Assembly (NCBI GenBank): GCA_934717895.1
Contig: CAKUZO010000073.1
Coordinates: forward strand, 1 to 8,320
Length of the DNA stretch: 8,320 nucleotides
DNA from: an uncultured Candidatus Melainabacteria bacterium
GTDB lineage: Bacteria; Cyanobacteriota; Vampirovibrionia; Gastranaerophilales; Gastranaerophilaceae
Direction: 5' to 3'
The notes beneath the pieces are model-generated. The model worked only from the letters and a program-made list of their open reading frames with translations, was not told the DNA's origin and did no database searches. Both the position numbers and the translations under genes were made by a program. The stretch's first letter is position 1. Each line of letters opens with the position of its first letter. Shown piece by piece: positions 1-5,752 of the stretch.

Positions 1-799
1 TTAGTGGTGTCAACACTGTCTTCTACATCGTAATCCTTCTGATTTTTGGTTACAACATCTGCATACAAATCATCAAGAGTTGGATAGCCATAATATTTCC
101 ATACCATACTGGAAATTCCATTGGTCTTTGTATCTGTCTTGATTTTAAAGAAATTACCAGGTGTTCCATAATCAGACAGATCCACCTGTGTATTGCCTTC
201 ATCATCTGCCATAACAGGACCGTAATGCATATACCAGTACACATCATTCACCTGATCATAAGATCCATCAGAATTACTGTATTGATCCCTTACTTTTGCA
301 TGGTAAATAAGATACAGATCATTTCCTTTACCTGTTTTTGGTTTCAGAAGATAACTTCCCATATACGTAAGACTCTGTAATGATTCAGAATCTGTCCAGC
401 TTGAATCCACATGATCTTTATATTCTTTTACTGCCTGGTCCTGCAGTTTTTGCATGCTTTCATCATCAATATCTTCTACAGATGAAATATATGCGTACAA
501 ACCTTCTACAGTATATTCCTTCTCCCATTCTTCAGGCACTTTACCAAAGCTTTCAGCAAAGCTGTCTGCCATTGATTCATTCAGGTATACCTTAATTGTA
601 TCTCCATTTTTCAATGTTCCATTTGTCGCATCCGTCTGAAAATCATCAGCAGTAAGATCTGAACCTGTGTACTCTAAAGAAACTGATCCTTCTGAATCTG
701 CTCCACTGAAAGATACCCCCAGGTCCTGAAATGCATCAAATTTTTCAACATCTTCAAGGCCAGTTACTGTATAGGTTTTATCTTTTAAATGCTCCATTA
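1..799 (-). other. Segment coding a Clostridia-like extracellular domain, probably foreign
   Basis: About 265 residues rich in Asp, Glu, Ser, Tyr and Gly, with no membrane segment in view. It contains a beta-rich domain ending in K-E-Y-T-V-E-G-L, then an acidic helix followed by a Tyr/Trp-rich domain (Y-W-Y-M-H-Y-G-P). The style matches the extracytoplasmic part of uncharacterised zinc-ribbon or lipoprotein-type proteins of gut Lachnospiraceae. I recognise the style, not a named family. Its N-terminal anchor, expected upstream, is replaced here by DapA. The C-terminus lies beyond the left edge. CAG for Gln and frequent CTG for Leu set it apart from the genes to the right. Confidence 0.5.
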
Positions 800-1112
800 T
801 AGCATCAACATCTTCTTTTTGAGCCCAGTTTGCAGAACGCACAGCTGTTTCTGTCGAATTTGAACCTGCATTCATAATGATTTTAGCTTTGTTTGCATTA
901 GCTCTTTTTACGGTGCTCAAAAGTTCAAATTCTTCTTCATGCGTAAGAGTTGGGCCTTCGCCTGTTGTTCCGGCAACTAATAATGCATCGCTACCGTTAT
1001 TTATCAAATATTTTGTAAGCTCTTCGGCTTTATTGTAATCAATTTCTCTTTTGGAATTAAATGGAGTAACCATTGCGGTTATAACTTCGCCTGCATCATA
1101 TCTTAATGCCAT
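1..1112 (-). CDS. Chimeric frame: DapA N-terminus joined in frame to an extracellular-type protein, 3' partial
   Basis: One frame without a stop runs from the ATG at 1112 to the left edge (370 complete codons). The start is supported by an AAAGAGG ribosome-binding site 7 bases upstream. Residues 1-105 read as dihydrodipicolinate synthase: a V-T-A-M-V-T-P-F strand, the GTTGEGPTL substrate loop at 48-56 and the N-A-G-S-N-S-T-E-T-A stretch at 81-90. From about residue 106 the protein becomes Asp/Glu/Tyr/Ser-rich, with two copies of a Tyr-Thr-Val-x-Gly-Leu motif (about 114-119 and 201-206) and an L-K-N-G-D-T-I motif, like surface proteins of gut Firmicutes. The DapA part lacks the catalytic Lys and Tyr, which in the family lie beyond residue 105, so it cannot be an active synthase. 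Gln codons in the left part are 8 CAG to 2 CAA, while the other genes prefer CAA. I infer a misassembly or a recent recombination rather than a working fusion. Confidence 0.7.
   Translation of the reverse strand, partial: MALRYDAGEVITAMVTPFNSKREIDYNKAEELTKYLINNGSDALLVAGTTGEGPTLTHEEEFELLSTVKRANANKAKIIMNAGSNSTETAVRSANWAQKEDVDAIMEHLKDKTYTVTGLEDVEKFDAFQDLGVSFSGADSEGSVSLEYTGSDLTADDFQTDATNGTLKNGDTIKVYLNESMADSFAESFGKVPEEWEKEYTVEGLYAYISSVEDIDDESMQKLQDQAVKEYKDHVDSSWTDSESLQSLTYMGSYLLKPKTGKGNDLYLIYHAKVRDQYSNSDGSYDQVNDVYWYMHYGPVMADDEGNTQVDLSDYGTPGNFFKIKTDTKTNGISSMVWKYYGYPTLDDLYADVVTKNQKDYDVEDSVDTT
800..1112 (-). other. dapA: DapA (4-hydroxy-tetrahydrodipicolinate synthase) N-terminal segment
   Basis: This part of the chimeric frame codes the first three to four beta/alpha units of the DapA TIM barrel. 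The pyruvate-binding Thr-Thr pair is in GTTGE (residues 48-52). DapA condenses pyruvate with aspartate semialdehyde in lysine and diaminopimelate synthesis, in the cytosol. A normal DapA is about 290-300 residues; here only about 105 remain, and the Schiff-base lysine (near 161 in E. coli) is absent. The real gene probably continues in the source genome. Confidence 0.75.
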
Positions 1113-1154
1113 ATAAACCTCTTTCCCTTTTAAAGTCTATCTCTACATCGCTTT

Positions 1155-1160
1155 ATTATA
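1155..1160 (-). promoter_or_regulatory. -10 box for the dapA-initiated frame
   Basis: On the minus strand this reads TATAAT. It would place the transcript start near 1148 and give a leader of about 36 bases carrying the AAAGAGG ribosome-binding site. No good -35 hexamer is seen at 16-18 bases; an A/T homopolymer run lies there instead. Confidence 0.45.
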
Positions 1161-1371
1161 ACTTAAACGCGTAAAAAAATAACGAAATATTAAGGAAAGT
1201 GAATAAGCAAACTTAGCTGTCCTTCTCCACTAAAATTCATTACATTTTAAATATAAATTAAATTTTTTATTTTCAAATTCAAATATTAAACATTATTTCT
1301 AAACCCAACACACGATTTTACAAAAGGTTTACAAATTTTTGCCGTTAACAATTGTGAAAGGAATTAAAACT
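1161..1371. other. AT-rich divergent intergenic region
   Basis: Spacer between the divergent dapA-type start and the small protein at 1372. Very AT-rich, especially 1220-1300, which is almost all A/T. It holds two TTTACAAA-like copies about 11 bases apart near 1317-1335. I find no convincing sigma-70 pair for the rightward gene, no RNA gene and no long hairpin. Confidence 0.5.
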
Positions 1372-1536
1372 ATGGCTAGAATTATTGATGGAGAAAGAAG
1401 AATTATCAAAATGTCAGTTGACGACGTTTTGAGCATCGTGCGCGAGTACCAAGAAATTTGTCATAACTCGTGCTGTTATGAACATACTCGGGAACTACTC
1501 TCAAAAGTCGATTTCTTTATTCCGGAAGATGTGTAG
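1372..1536 (+). CDS. Uncharacterised 54-residue protein
   Basis: I do not recognise this gene. The ATG at 1372 has AAAGGA at 1357-1362, 9 bases upstream, which makes it a better start than the in-frame TTG at 1339. The product is a small soluble protein: a basic N-terminal segment (R-I-I-D-G-E-R-R-I-I-K-M), a predicted amphipathic helix (S-V-D-D-V-L-S-I-V-R-E-Y-Q-E-I), three cysteines (C-H-N-S-C-C) and an acidic end (F-I-P-E-D-V). The cysteines are not spaced like a standard zinc knuckle, and there is no signal peptide or membrane segment. It stands alone, converging on the dehydrogenase operon, with a palindrome just after its stop. The clear ribosome-binding site and ordered helix pattern suggest a real gene. 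Confidence 0.6.
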   Translation: MARIIDGERRIIKMSVDDVLSIVREYQEICHNSCCYEHTRELLSKVDFFIPEDV

Positions 1537-1566
1537 CATTTTGTCGGCATTGCAACGCCGACCTAC
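1532..1566. repeat. Palindromic hairpin between convergent genes
   Basis: The core GTCGGC (1543-1548) / GCCGAC (1557-1562) encloses an 8-base loop that is itself nearly self-complementary (TTGCAA). The 20-base core is a near-perfect palindrome with one A/C mismatch on the plus strand; the minus-strand RNA would have a G-U pair there. An outer TGTAG/CTACA pair extends it, with a 6-base bulge on one side. There is no U-run, so it is a poor intrinsic terminator. It may be a dispersed palindromic repeat and could still end or stabilise both convergent transcripts. It overlaps the stop codon of the small gene. Confidence 0.55.
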
Positions 1567-1575
1567 AATCAAGGT

Positions 1576-2619
1576 CTAATCTTTCATTTGCGGCTTAATC
1601 AAAAACTTAATCGCTTTGCCATCAATATGTTGATGCATAGCCCATTCAACCTTGTTCAACGGCAAGGTATCTGTAATAAGTTTTTCCACCTCAACATCGC
1701 CTGATGCAATGTAATCCAACGCCATTCTGAAATATTTTGGCGTATGGTGGAACACGCTCATCAATTTTATGTCGCCGTAATGCATTTTTGTTGTGTCAAA
1801 AGTAACGGTAGAACCTGATTTGCACCCGCCAAAGAAGTGAACAGTTCCACCAGGACGAACACAAGAGAAAATTCTTTCCCAAATCTCAGGCAGTCCAACG
1901 CATTCCACTGCAACATCAAGCCCCTTATGTTCTTCCGTAAACTCTCTAAAAATCTTTTCAGGGTTCGGATATCTTGTCAAATCAACGATTTCATCAGCAT
2001 GTGCAAAATCTTCTGCTGCCTTTAATTTTATTGGATTTCTACCGGCAACAATAACATTTGCACCTTTCAATTTTGCAAGTCTTGCAAACATCAAACCGAT
2101 AGGTCCAATTCCGATAATACCAACAGTTTGCCCCGCTTTAATCCCTGTTCTTTCAACACCATGAACGACATTTGCCAAAGGTTCGCAAAATGCAGCTTTA
2201 TCAAAACTCAAATTATCCGGCAAAATAAGCATATTTTTTTCAACAATACGTGCCGGAACTGTGATATATTCAGCATAAGCCCCGTTCAATAAGTCTAAAT
2301 TCTCGCACAAATTGAACTCTTCATGCCTGCAATAAAAACATTTTCCGCAAGGTGCAGAATTCGCTGCAACGACTCTGTCGCCAACTTTAACGTTTTCAAC
2401 ACCTTTGCCGACTTTTTCAACAATCCCCGCAAACTCGTGCCCAAAGCCTGATGGCACTGTTTTTATCAAAACTGGGTGACCGCGTCTGAATGTCTTAACA
2501 TCAGTTCCACAAGTCAAAGCTGACATAACTTTTACGACAACTTCGCCTTCCTGTGGCGGTTTTACCATAACTTCTTCATATTTAATATTTTGTGGTCCGT
2601 AATATTGTATTGCTTTCAT
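1576..2619 (-). CDS. Zinc-dependent medium-chain alcohol/polyol dehydrogenase
   Basis: A 347-residue member of the GroES-like plus Rossmann dehydrogenase superfamily, of the sorbitol/threonine dehydrogenase type; cytosolic. Catalytic zinc ligands are Cys37 (L-T-C-G-T-D), His61-Glu62 (G-H-E) and Glu146 (C-E-P). The structural-zinc cysteines are 91, 94, 97 and 105. The dinucleotide loop is GIGPIG at 170-175. The second Rossmann strand ends V-A-G-R-N rather than with the usual Asp, so NADP(H) preference is possible (inference). I chose the ATG at 2619 because GGAG lies 6 bases upstream of it. The ATG at 2631 (four residues longer) has no ribosome-binding site, and its upstream sequence is repeat DNA. 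Probably cotranscribed with the second dehydrogenase upstream. Substrate not resolved. Confidence 0.9.
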   Translation of the reverse strand: MKAIQYYGPQNIKYEEVMVKPPQEGEVVVKVMSALTCGTDVKTFRRGHPVLIKTVPSGFGHEFAGIVEKVGKGVENVKVGDRVVAANSAPCGKCFYCRHEEFNLCENLDLLNGAYAEYITVPARIVEKNMLILPDNLSFDKAAFCEPLANVVHGVERTGIKAGQTVGIIGIGPIGLMFARLAKLKGANVIVAGRNPIKLKAAEDFAHADEIVDLTRYPNPEKIFREFTEEHKGLDVAVECVGLPEIWERIFSCVRPGGTVHFFGGCKSGSTVTFDTTKMHYGDIKLMSVFHHTPKYFRMALDYIASGDVEVEKLITDTLPLNKVEWAMHQHIDGKAIKFLIKPQMKD

Positions 2620-2634
2620 TGTTTTCTCCATATA

Positions 2635-2674
2635 AGTCGATAAGGCAATAGGGCGATAAGGCGCTAAGGCATAT
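2635..2674. repeat. Left octamer arm of the S23-containing unit
   Basis: Five uninterrupted 8-base units with plus-strand consensus RGGCRATA (for example AGGCAATA, GGGCGATA). Against the reverse complement of the right arm (3030-3069), 29 of 40 positions match by hand alignment, so the two arms are terminal inverted repeats. The S23 stop codon (2664-2666) lies inside the fourth unit. Period 8 is not a multiple of 3, so the array is not constrained as coding sequence. Confidence 0.75.
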
Positions 2675-3026
2675 CATTAAGCTGTTTCTTGTAAAACTTT
2701 ATTAATCCTAGTAATAATGCATTTATTCGAGATATACTATCATTAATCACTCTTACTTCTGATATATATCCTAGATTTTGTGATATAAGAACTTGTGTTT
2801 CTAACTCTGCTAAAGAACCCAAAGCAATATCTAAGAATTTTAATGTATCTTTATCTGAATATTTTACAGTTCCTTCTGCAATATTAGATGGAATAGAAAC
2901 CACACTTCTTCTAATTTGATTTGTCAACCCAAAAATTTCGCTTTTAGGGAAATTCTCTGTCAACTTGTATACTTCATTTACAAGTTGTATCGCTTCTTTC
3001 CACACCTCTAAATCCTTATAATACAA
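2664..3026 (-). CDS. S23-type four-helix-bundle protein (23S rRNA intervening-sequence protein family)
   Basis: 120 residues, the family's usual length. Conserved landmarks are Y-K-D-L-E-V-W-K at 3-10, F-G-L-T-N-Q-I-R-R-S at 32-41, V-S-I-P-S-N-I-A-E-G at 43-52 and L-G-S-L-A-E-L-E-T-Q at 89-98. Relatives are encoded in intervening sequences of 23S rRNA in Leptospira and Coxiella, and a related fold is the Avd protein of diversity-generating retroelements. Stand-alone copies such as this one have no established function. The start is a TTG, well supported by AAGGAG at 3033-3038, six bases upstream. It lies between two dehydrogenase genes on the same strand, 18 bases after the stop of the upstream one, so it could be translated from their message. 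Inverted octamer arms flank it and supply its ribosome-binding site and its stop codon. Confidence 0.92.
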   Translation of the reverse strand: MYYKDLEVWKEAIQLVNEVYKLTENFPKSEIFGLTNQIRRSVVSIPSNIAEGTVKYSDKDTLKFLDIALGSLAELETQVLISQNLGYISEVRVINDSISRINALLLGLIKFYKKQLNDMP

Positions 3027-3029
3027 TCT

Positions 3030-3069
3030 TTACTCCTTATAGTCTTATAGTCCTATCGCCTTATCGTCC
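3030..3069. repeat. Right octamer arm of the S23-containing unit
   Basis: Five 8-base units. On the minus strand they read RGRCKATA-like (for example GGACGATA, AGGCGATA), and the last is a diverged unit that carries the AAGGAG ribosome-binding site of the S23 gene. The arm also contains the stop codon (3045-3047) and the last seven codons or so of the upstream dehydrogenase. It pairs with 2635-2674 as an inverted repeat. No obvious target-site duplication flanks the 435-bp unit. Confidence 0.75.
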
Positions 3070-4049
3070 TCTACAATAATGTACGCCTTCATAATCCTAT
3101 TTGCCATTGTGTCCTCAAAAGCTTTTTCAATGTCGTCAAGTTTGTATTCTGTCGAAAGCCCTTTGACAACGACTTTTCCCGTTTTCAAGAGCTCCAAAGA
3201 ATCCTTTAAATCCGCAGGTGACGGCGAATAACTTCCCATTACAGTCAATTCTCTGTAATAGATTTCGTTGTTCGGATAAGCCGACTCGTCGTGCGGAGTG
3301 CTTGAAAATACAAGGATTTTTCCGCCGTTTCGAACATATTTTAAAGCCGTATCGATTGCCTTGTCCGCACCTGATGTCATAAAGATTCCATCAAACTTAT
3401 GTTCTTCCGATAAAGTTCTGACATCAACCGCATTTATTCCTAACGATTTTAAAAACTCAACACGCTCAGGAATTAAATCACAGCCCGTAACCTTTGCGCC
3501 ATAAGCTTTTAGTGCTTGTGCCGTTAAAATTCCGATTGAGCCCAAACCGACAACAAGCGCCTCATCGCCTTCCAACAGATTGGCTCTTTTTACCGCTCTG
3601 ACGATACACCCGAGCGGCTCATAGAATGACGCCTCAATATCTGTCAAGTTTTCAGGCTTGATATGCGCAACATTTTGAAGGTGTTCTTCGCTCAAATAAA
3701 CAAACTCAGAAAATCCGCCCGGGCGAATATTTGTTGACTTAAAGTGCTTACACATTGAAACATTTCCATGCTTACAATAAACACATTCTCCACACGGAAT
3801 ATGGTGTGATGTAACTATTTCATCACCTACTTTAAAATCGGTTTCTGAATTTATATCAACTATTTGAGCAACAATTTCGTGTCCCAAAACCGTTCCGTTT
3901 TTCGCAATTTTATGCACAAACTTAACGATATCAGAGCCACAAAGTCCACAGCCCAAAACTTTCACGATAGCGCCTTTTCGACCGTCAAGTTTGATATCAT
4001 CGGCTTGTTTTATTATGATTTTGTCATCATTAATTACTGCTGTTTTCAT
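3045..4049 (-). CDS. Zinc-dependent medium-chain dehydrogenase, second paralogue
   Basis: A 334-residue cytosolic GroES-like/Rossmann dehydrogenase. Catalytic zinc ligands are Cys37 (G-L-C-G-S-D), His57-Glu58 (G-H-E) and Glu144 (Y-E-P). The structural-zinc cysteines are 86, 89, 92 and 100. The dinucleotide loop is GLGSIG at 168-173, and the second strand ends in Cys-Asp (Asp191), the acidic residue expected for NAD. AGAGG at 4057-4061 supports the ATG at 4049. It is the first gene of the minus-strand run, followed by the S23 gene and the other dehydrogenase. The last residues (D-D-K-A-I-G-L) are coded by the octamer repeat arm, so the original C-terminus was probably altered when the repeat arrived (inference). 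It is diverged from its neighbour, so not a recent duplicate. Likely a polyol or sugar substrate, not identified. Confidence 0.9.
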   Translation of the reverse strand: MKTAVINDDKIIIKQADDIKLDGRKGAIVKVLGCGLCGSDIVKFVHKIAKNGTVLGHEIVAQIVDINSETDFKVGDEIVTSHHIPCGECVYCKHGNVSMCKHFKSTNIRPGGFSEFVYLSEEHLQNVAHIKPENLTDIEASFYEPLGCIVRAVKRANLLEGDEALVVGLGSIGILTAQALKAYGAKVTGCDLIPERVEFLKSLGINAVDVRTLSEEHKFDGIFMTSGADKAIDTALKYVRNGGKILVFSSTPHDESAYPNNEIYYRELTVMGSYSPSPADLKDSLELLKTGKVVVKGLSTEYKLDDIEKAFEDTMANRIMKAYIIVEDDKAIGL

Positions 4050-4068
4050 TCTCTGACCTCTCGTAAAG

Positions 4069-4077
4069 ATTTTATCA
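4069..4077 (-). promoter_or_regulatory. Extended -10 for the dehydrogenase operon
   Basis: The minus strand reads TGATAAAAT, a TGn-extended -10. The transcript start would be near 4062, leaving a leader of about 13 bases made mostly of the AGAGG ribosome-binding site. No good -35 is seen, which fits an extended -10 promoter. It lies back to back with the rightward promoter at 4083-4110. Confidence 0.4.
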
Positions 4078-4082
4078 CAAAC

Positions 4083-4110
4083 TTGAAAAGATAAAAATAA
4101 ATTGTATAAT
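4083..4110 (+). promoter_or_regulatory. Strong sigma-70-type promoter with predicted leaderless start
   Basis: TTGAAA at 4083-4088, a 16-base spacer, then a perfect TATAAT at 4105-4110. The expected transcript start is about 4117, the A of the ATG of the next gene. The in-frame TTG at 4102 overlaps the -10 box and would not be transcribed from this promoter. Confidence 0.7.
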
Positions 4111-4116
4111 ATTTTT

Positions 4117-5097
4117 ATGACGTTAATAAGAAGATTAAATTGTTTTGATGCACCAAAAATTAAGAAAATGATTTCGTACCTTGGGGATAACGAAAAGTTT
4201 TCAAAAGCACTTACAGCAGAGGCTTTTGGTTTAATTCATGGGCTTTTGCCGTTGAAATACAAGTTCTTGCCTGAAACATATATTTTATTGGAGAAAAAAG
4301 AAATTCTCGGGCTGATTACGGTTGTCCCAACAAACGGAAACCCTTATAAAATGAATATTACAAGACTTGTGTTTCAACAAAACATGTACGATGTAGGTAA
4401 ACGCCTTATCGAATTTGTTATCGCAAGATTTGGCGCGAAAGGTGCAACTTCTTTTGCTGTAACTGTCGATCAGTCGCACGATGAGCTTTTAAATTTGTTT
4501 ATGCAAGGTTGCGGATTTAGGCAATGCAGTTATGAAAATTTGTGGAAACTGGATAATTTCAAACCCGAAACTGATGTTATCGCGGATTTCAGATACTGCC
4601 AAAACTCTGATGCCAAGCAAGTCGCACAGCTATACAACAGCGAACTCAAACCGCTTTACAAACCGTCACTTCAAAGGCTCAAAACGGAATACAGAGAACC
4701 GATTTTTGAAGGTTTGACAAATTATTACAAAAACCGTTACGTGTTAGAAGAACCGTCAAACCACAGAATTATTGCATATTTATCAATTACAACAAGCGAC
4801 AATTTGAATTTTATCATAGACTTGTCGATGAATGATGCTTATGGCGTGCCTTATGACGAGATTATAAATTTCGCATTAGGAGAAATTTCAAGAAGGAAAT
4901 CGACATTCTATGCGTTCTTGAAACATCGTCAATACACAGTGAACGCAGACTTAGTGGAAAAATATTTGCACGAGAGAAATTTGAACTGTATTCAGACCCA
5001 ATGCGTTTTAATTAAGGATTTTTATAAGCCAATAAAACAACAAGAGAATGCGTTACAAGTATTTTTGTTTGGCGAAAACGAGCTTGCATCAAATTAA
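4117..5097 (+). CDS. GNAT-like N-acetyltransferase family protein
   Basis: 326 residues from the ATG at 4117, chosen because the promoter's -10 sits just before it. The N-terminal half has the GNAT layout: an opening strand (L-I-R-R-L-N), a Y-I-L-L-E-K-K-E-I-L-G-L-I strand pair near 55-67, then a motif-A-like segment (R-L-V-F-Q-Q-N-M-Y-D-V-G-K-R-L) near 84-98 and a G-C-G-F-R stretch near 136-140. The acetyl-CoA loop is weaker than the usual Q/R-x-x-G-x-G/A. The C-terminal half begins with a similar strand (F-R-Y-C) and ends Q-T-Q-C-V-L-I-K-D-F-Y-K-P, which may be a second, degenerate GNAT domain. Acceptor unknown; no signal peptide. There is no Shine-Dalgarno sequence. It is a single gene, convergent with rsmD. 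Confidence 0.6.
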   Translation: MTLIRRLNCFDAPKIKKMISYLGDNEKFSKALTAEAFGLIHGLLPLKYKFLPETYILLEKKEILGLITVVPTNGNPYKMNITRLVFQQNMYDVGKRLIEFVIARFGAKGATSFAVTVDQSHDELLNLFMQGCGFRQCSYENLWKLDNFKPETDVIADFRYCQNSDAKQVAQLYNSELKPLYKPSLQRLKTEYREPIFEGLTNYYKNRYVLEEPSNHRIIAYLSITTSDNLNFIIDLSMNDAYGVPYDEIINFALGEISRRKSTFYAFLKHRQYTVNADLVEKYLHERNLNCIQTQCVLIKDFYKPIKQQENALQVFLFGENELASN

Positions 5098-5129
5098 ATA
5101 AAGAAAGTTTTAACATTCTGCCAAAACAT

Positions 5130-5642
5130 TTATCTTAAAAAAGTTACAAATTTATCACCATACTTTTTTTGTTTTATAACTTCAAAATCCCCAAAATCAA
5201 CATCAACTACATGTTCTAAAATAACAATGCCAGATGATATATTTCGAACCGCTTCAAGGCTATTTTCGTAAACACCTGAAAAGTATGGTGGATCAATGTA
5301 AATTACATCAAAATTTTGCTCTGATTTAGATAAAACTTTAATACTATCACCAACCAACAATTTCGGTGCTTGTTTAAATTTTTTAAAGTTTTCTTTTATC
5401 ACCCTAACAACTTTTGGATTTTTTTCAATAGCAACGGCACTTTCAAAACCTCTTGACAAAGCTTCCAACCCCATTATTCCTGAACCTGCAAACATATCCA
5501 AAAAAGAACTTCCATTGAATTCAATGAGAGCTTGTAATGTGTTAAAAATACTCATTCTTACTTTTGAAAGTGTTGGGCGAGTAATATTTTCGTCCGGAGC
5601 GACGACTTTCTGCCCCTTAAATTTACCTGCTGTAATTATCAT
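5130..5642 (-). CDS. rsmD: 16S rRNA (guanine966-N2)-methyltransferase RsmD
   Basis: 170 residues, slightly shorter than typical RsmD (about 180-200). The product methylates N2 of a single guanine in the small-subunit rRNA using S-adenosylmethionine, during 30S assembly in the cytosol. Signatures in order are I-I-T-A-G-K-F-K-G at 2-10, R-P-T-L-S-K-V-R at 22-29, the SAM-binding motif L-D-M-F-A-G-S-G-I-M-G-L-E-A-L-S-R-G at 48-65, Glu73 for the ribose, and the catalytic D-P-P-Y at 117-120. No Shine-Dalgarno sequence precedes the ATG. A TAAAAT (5650-5655 on this strand) stands 7 bases before it, so it too may be leaderless. It is divergent from fixC. Confidence 0.93.
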   Translation of the reverse strand: MIITAGKFKGQKVVAPDENITRPTLSKVRMSIFNTLQALIEFNGSSFLDMFAGSGIMGLEALSRGFESAVAIEKNPKVVRVIKENFKKFKQAPKLLVGDSIKVLSKSEQNFDVIYIDPPYFSGVYENSLEAVRNISSGIVILEHVVDVDFGDFEVIKQKKYGDKFVTFLR

Positions 5643-5649
5643 ATTAACT

Positions 5650-5678
5650 ATTTTACAATGAATAAAATTTGATGTATA
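5650..5678 (-). promoter_or_regulatory. rsmD: Candidate rsmD promoter
   Basis: The minus strand has TAAAAT at 5650-5655 and TATACA at 5673-5678, 17 bases apart. The predicted start falls at or next to the rsmD ATG. The -35 match is modest (4 of 6). Confidence 0.35.
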
Positions 5679-5697
5679 GTGCTATTGTAAACTGAGA

Positions 5698-5726
5698 TTT
5701 ATAAAGTTTGCCGAGTCAGATTTAAT
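5698..5726 (+). promoter_or_regulatory. Candidate fixCX promoter
   Basis: TTTATA at 5698-5703, a 17-base spacer, then TTTAAT at 5721-5726. It predicts a transcript start near 5733, just ahead of the possible fixC starts. Both hexamers are imperfect, so this is tentative. Confidence 0.35.
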
Positions 5727-5752
5727 CTTTTTAAGTGATGAAAGCGGTTATT

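Noticed and set aside
50..247. 65-residue minus-strand frame
   Set aside because: It lies in another frame of the long open chimeric gene, which has family-like sequence throughout, and it has no ribosome-binding site of its own.
1339..1371. TTG start giving an 11-residue N-terminal extension of the small protein
   Set aside because: AAAGGA is correctly spaced for the ATG at 1372, and the extension contains the ribosome-binding site itself.
2635..2674. CRISPR-like or simple tandem repeat reading of the octamers
   Set aside because: The units are 8 bases, degenerate and without spacers, and arms are inverted, so this is not a CRISPR array; the inverted pairing is not expected of a plain microsatellite.
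2627..3077. Target-site duplication around the S23 unit
   Set aside because: The flanks (TCCATATA and TCTACAAT) do not match beyond chance, so insertion by a duplicating transposase is not supported.
4102..4116. TTG start for the GNAT-like gene
   Set aside because: It overlaps the perfect TATAAT -10 box, so transcripts from that promoter would not include it.
5098..5129. Terminator between the convergent GNAT-like gene and rsmD
   Set aside because: Only a 5-bp GTTTT/AAAAC stem with an 11-base loop is visible, too weak to call.
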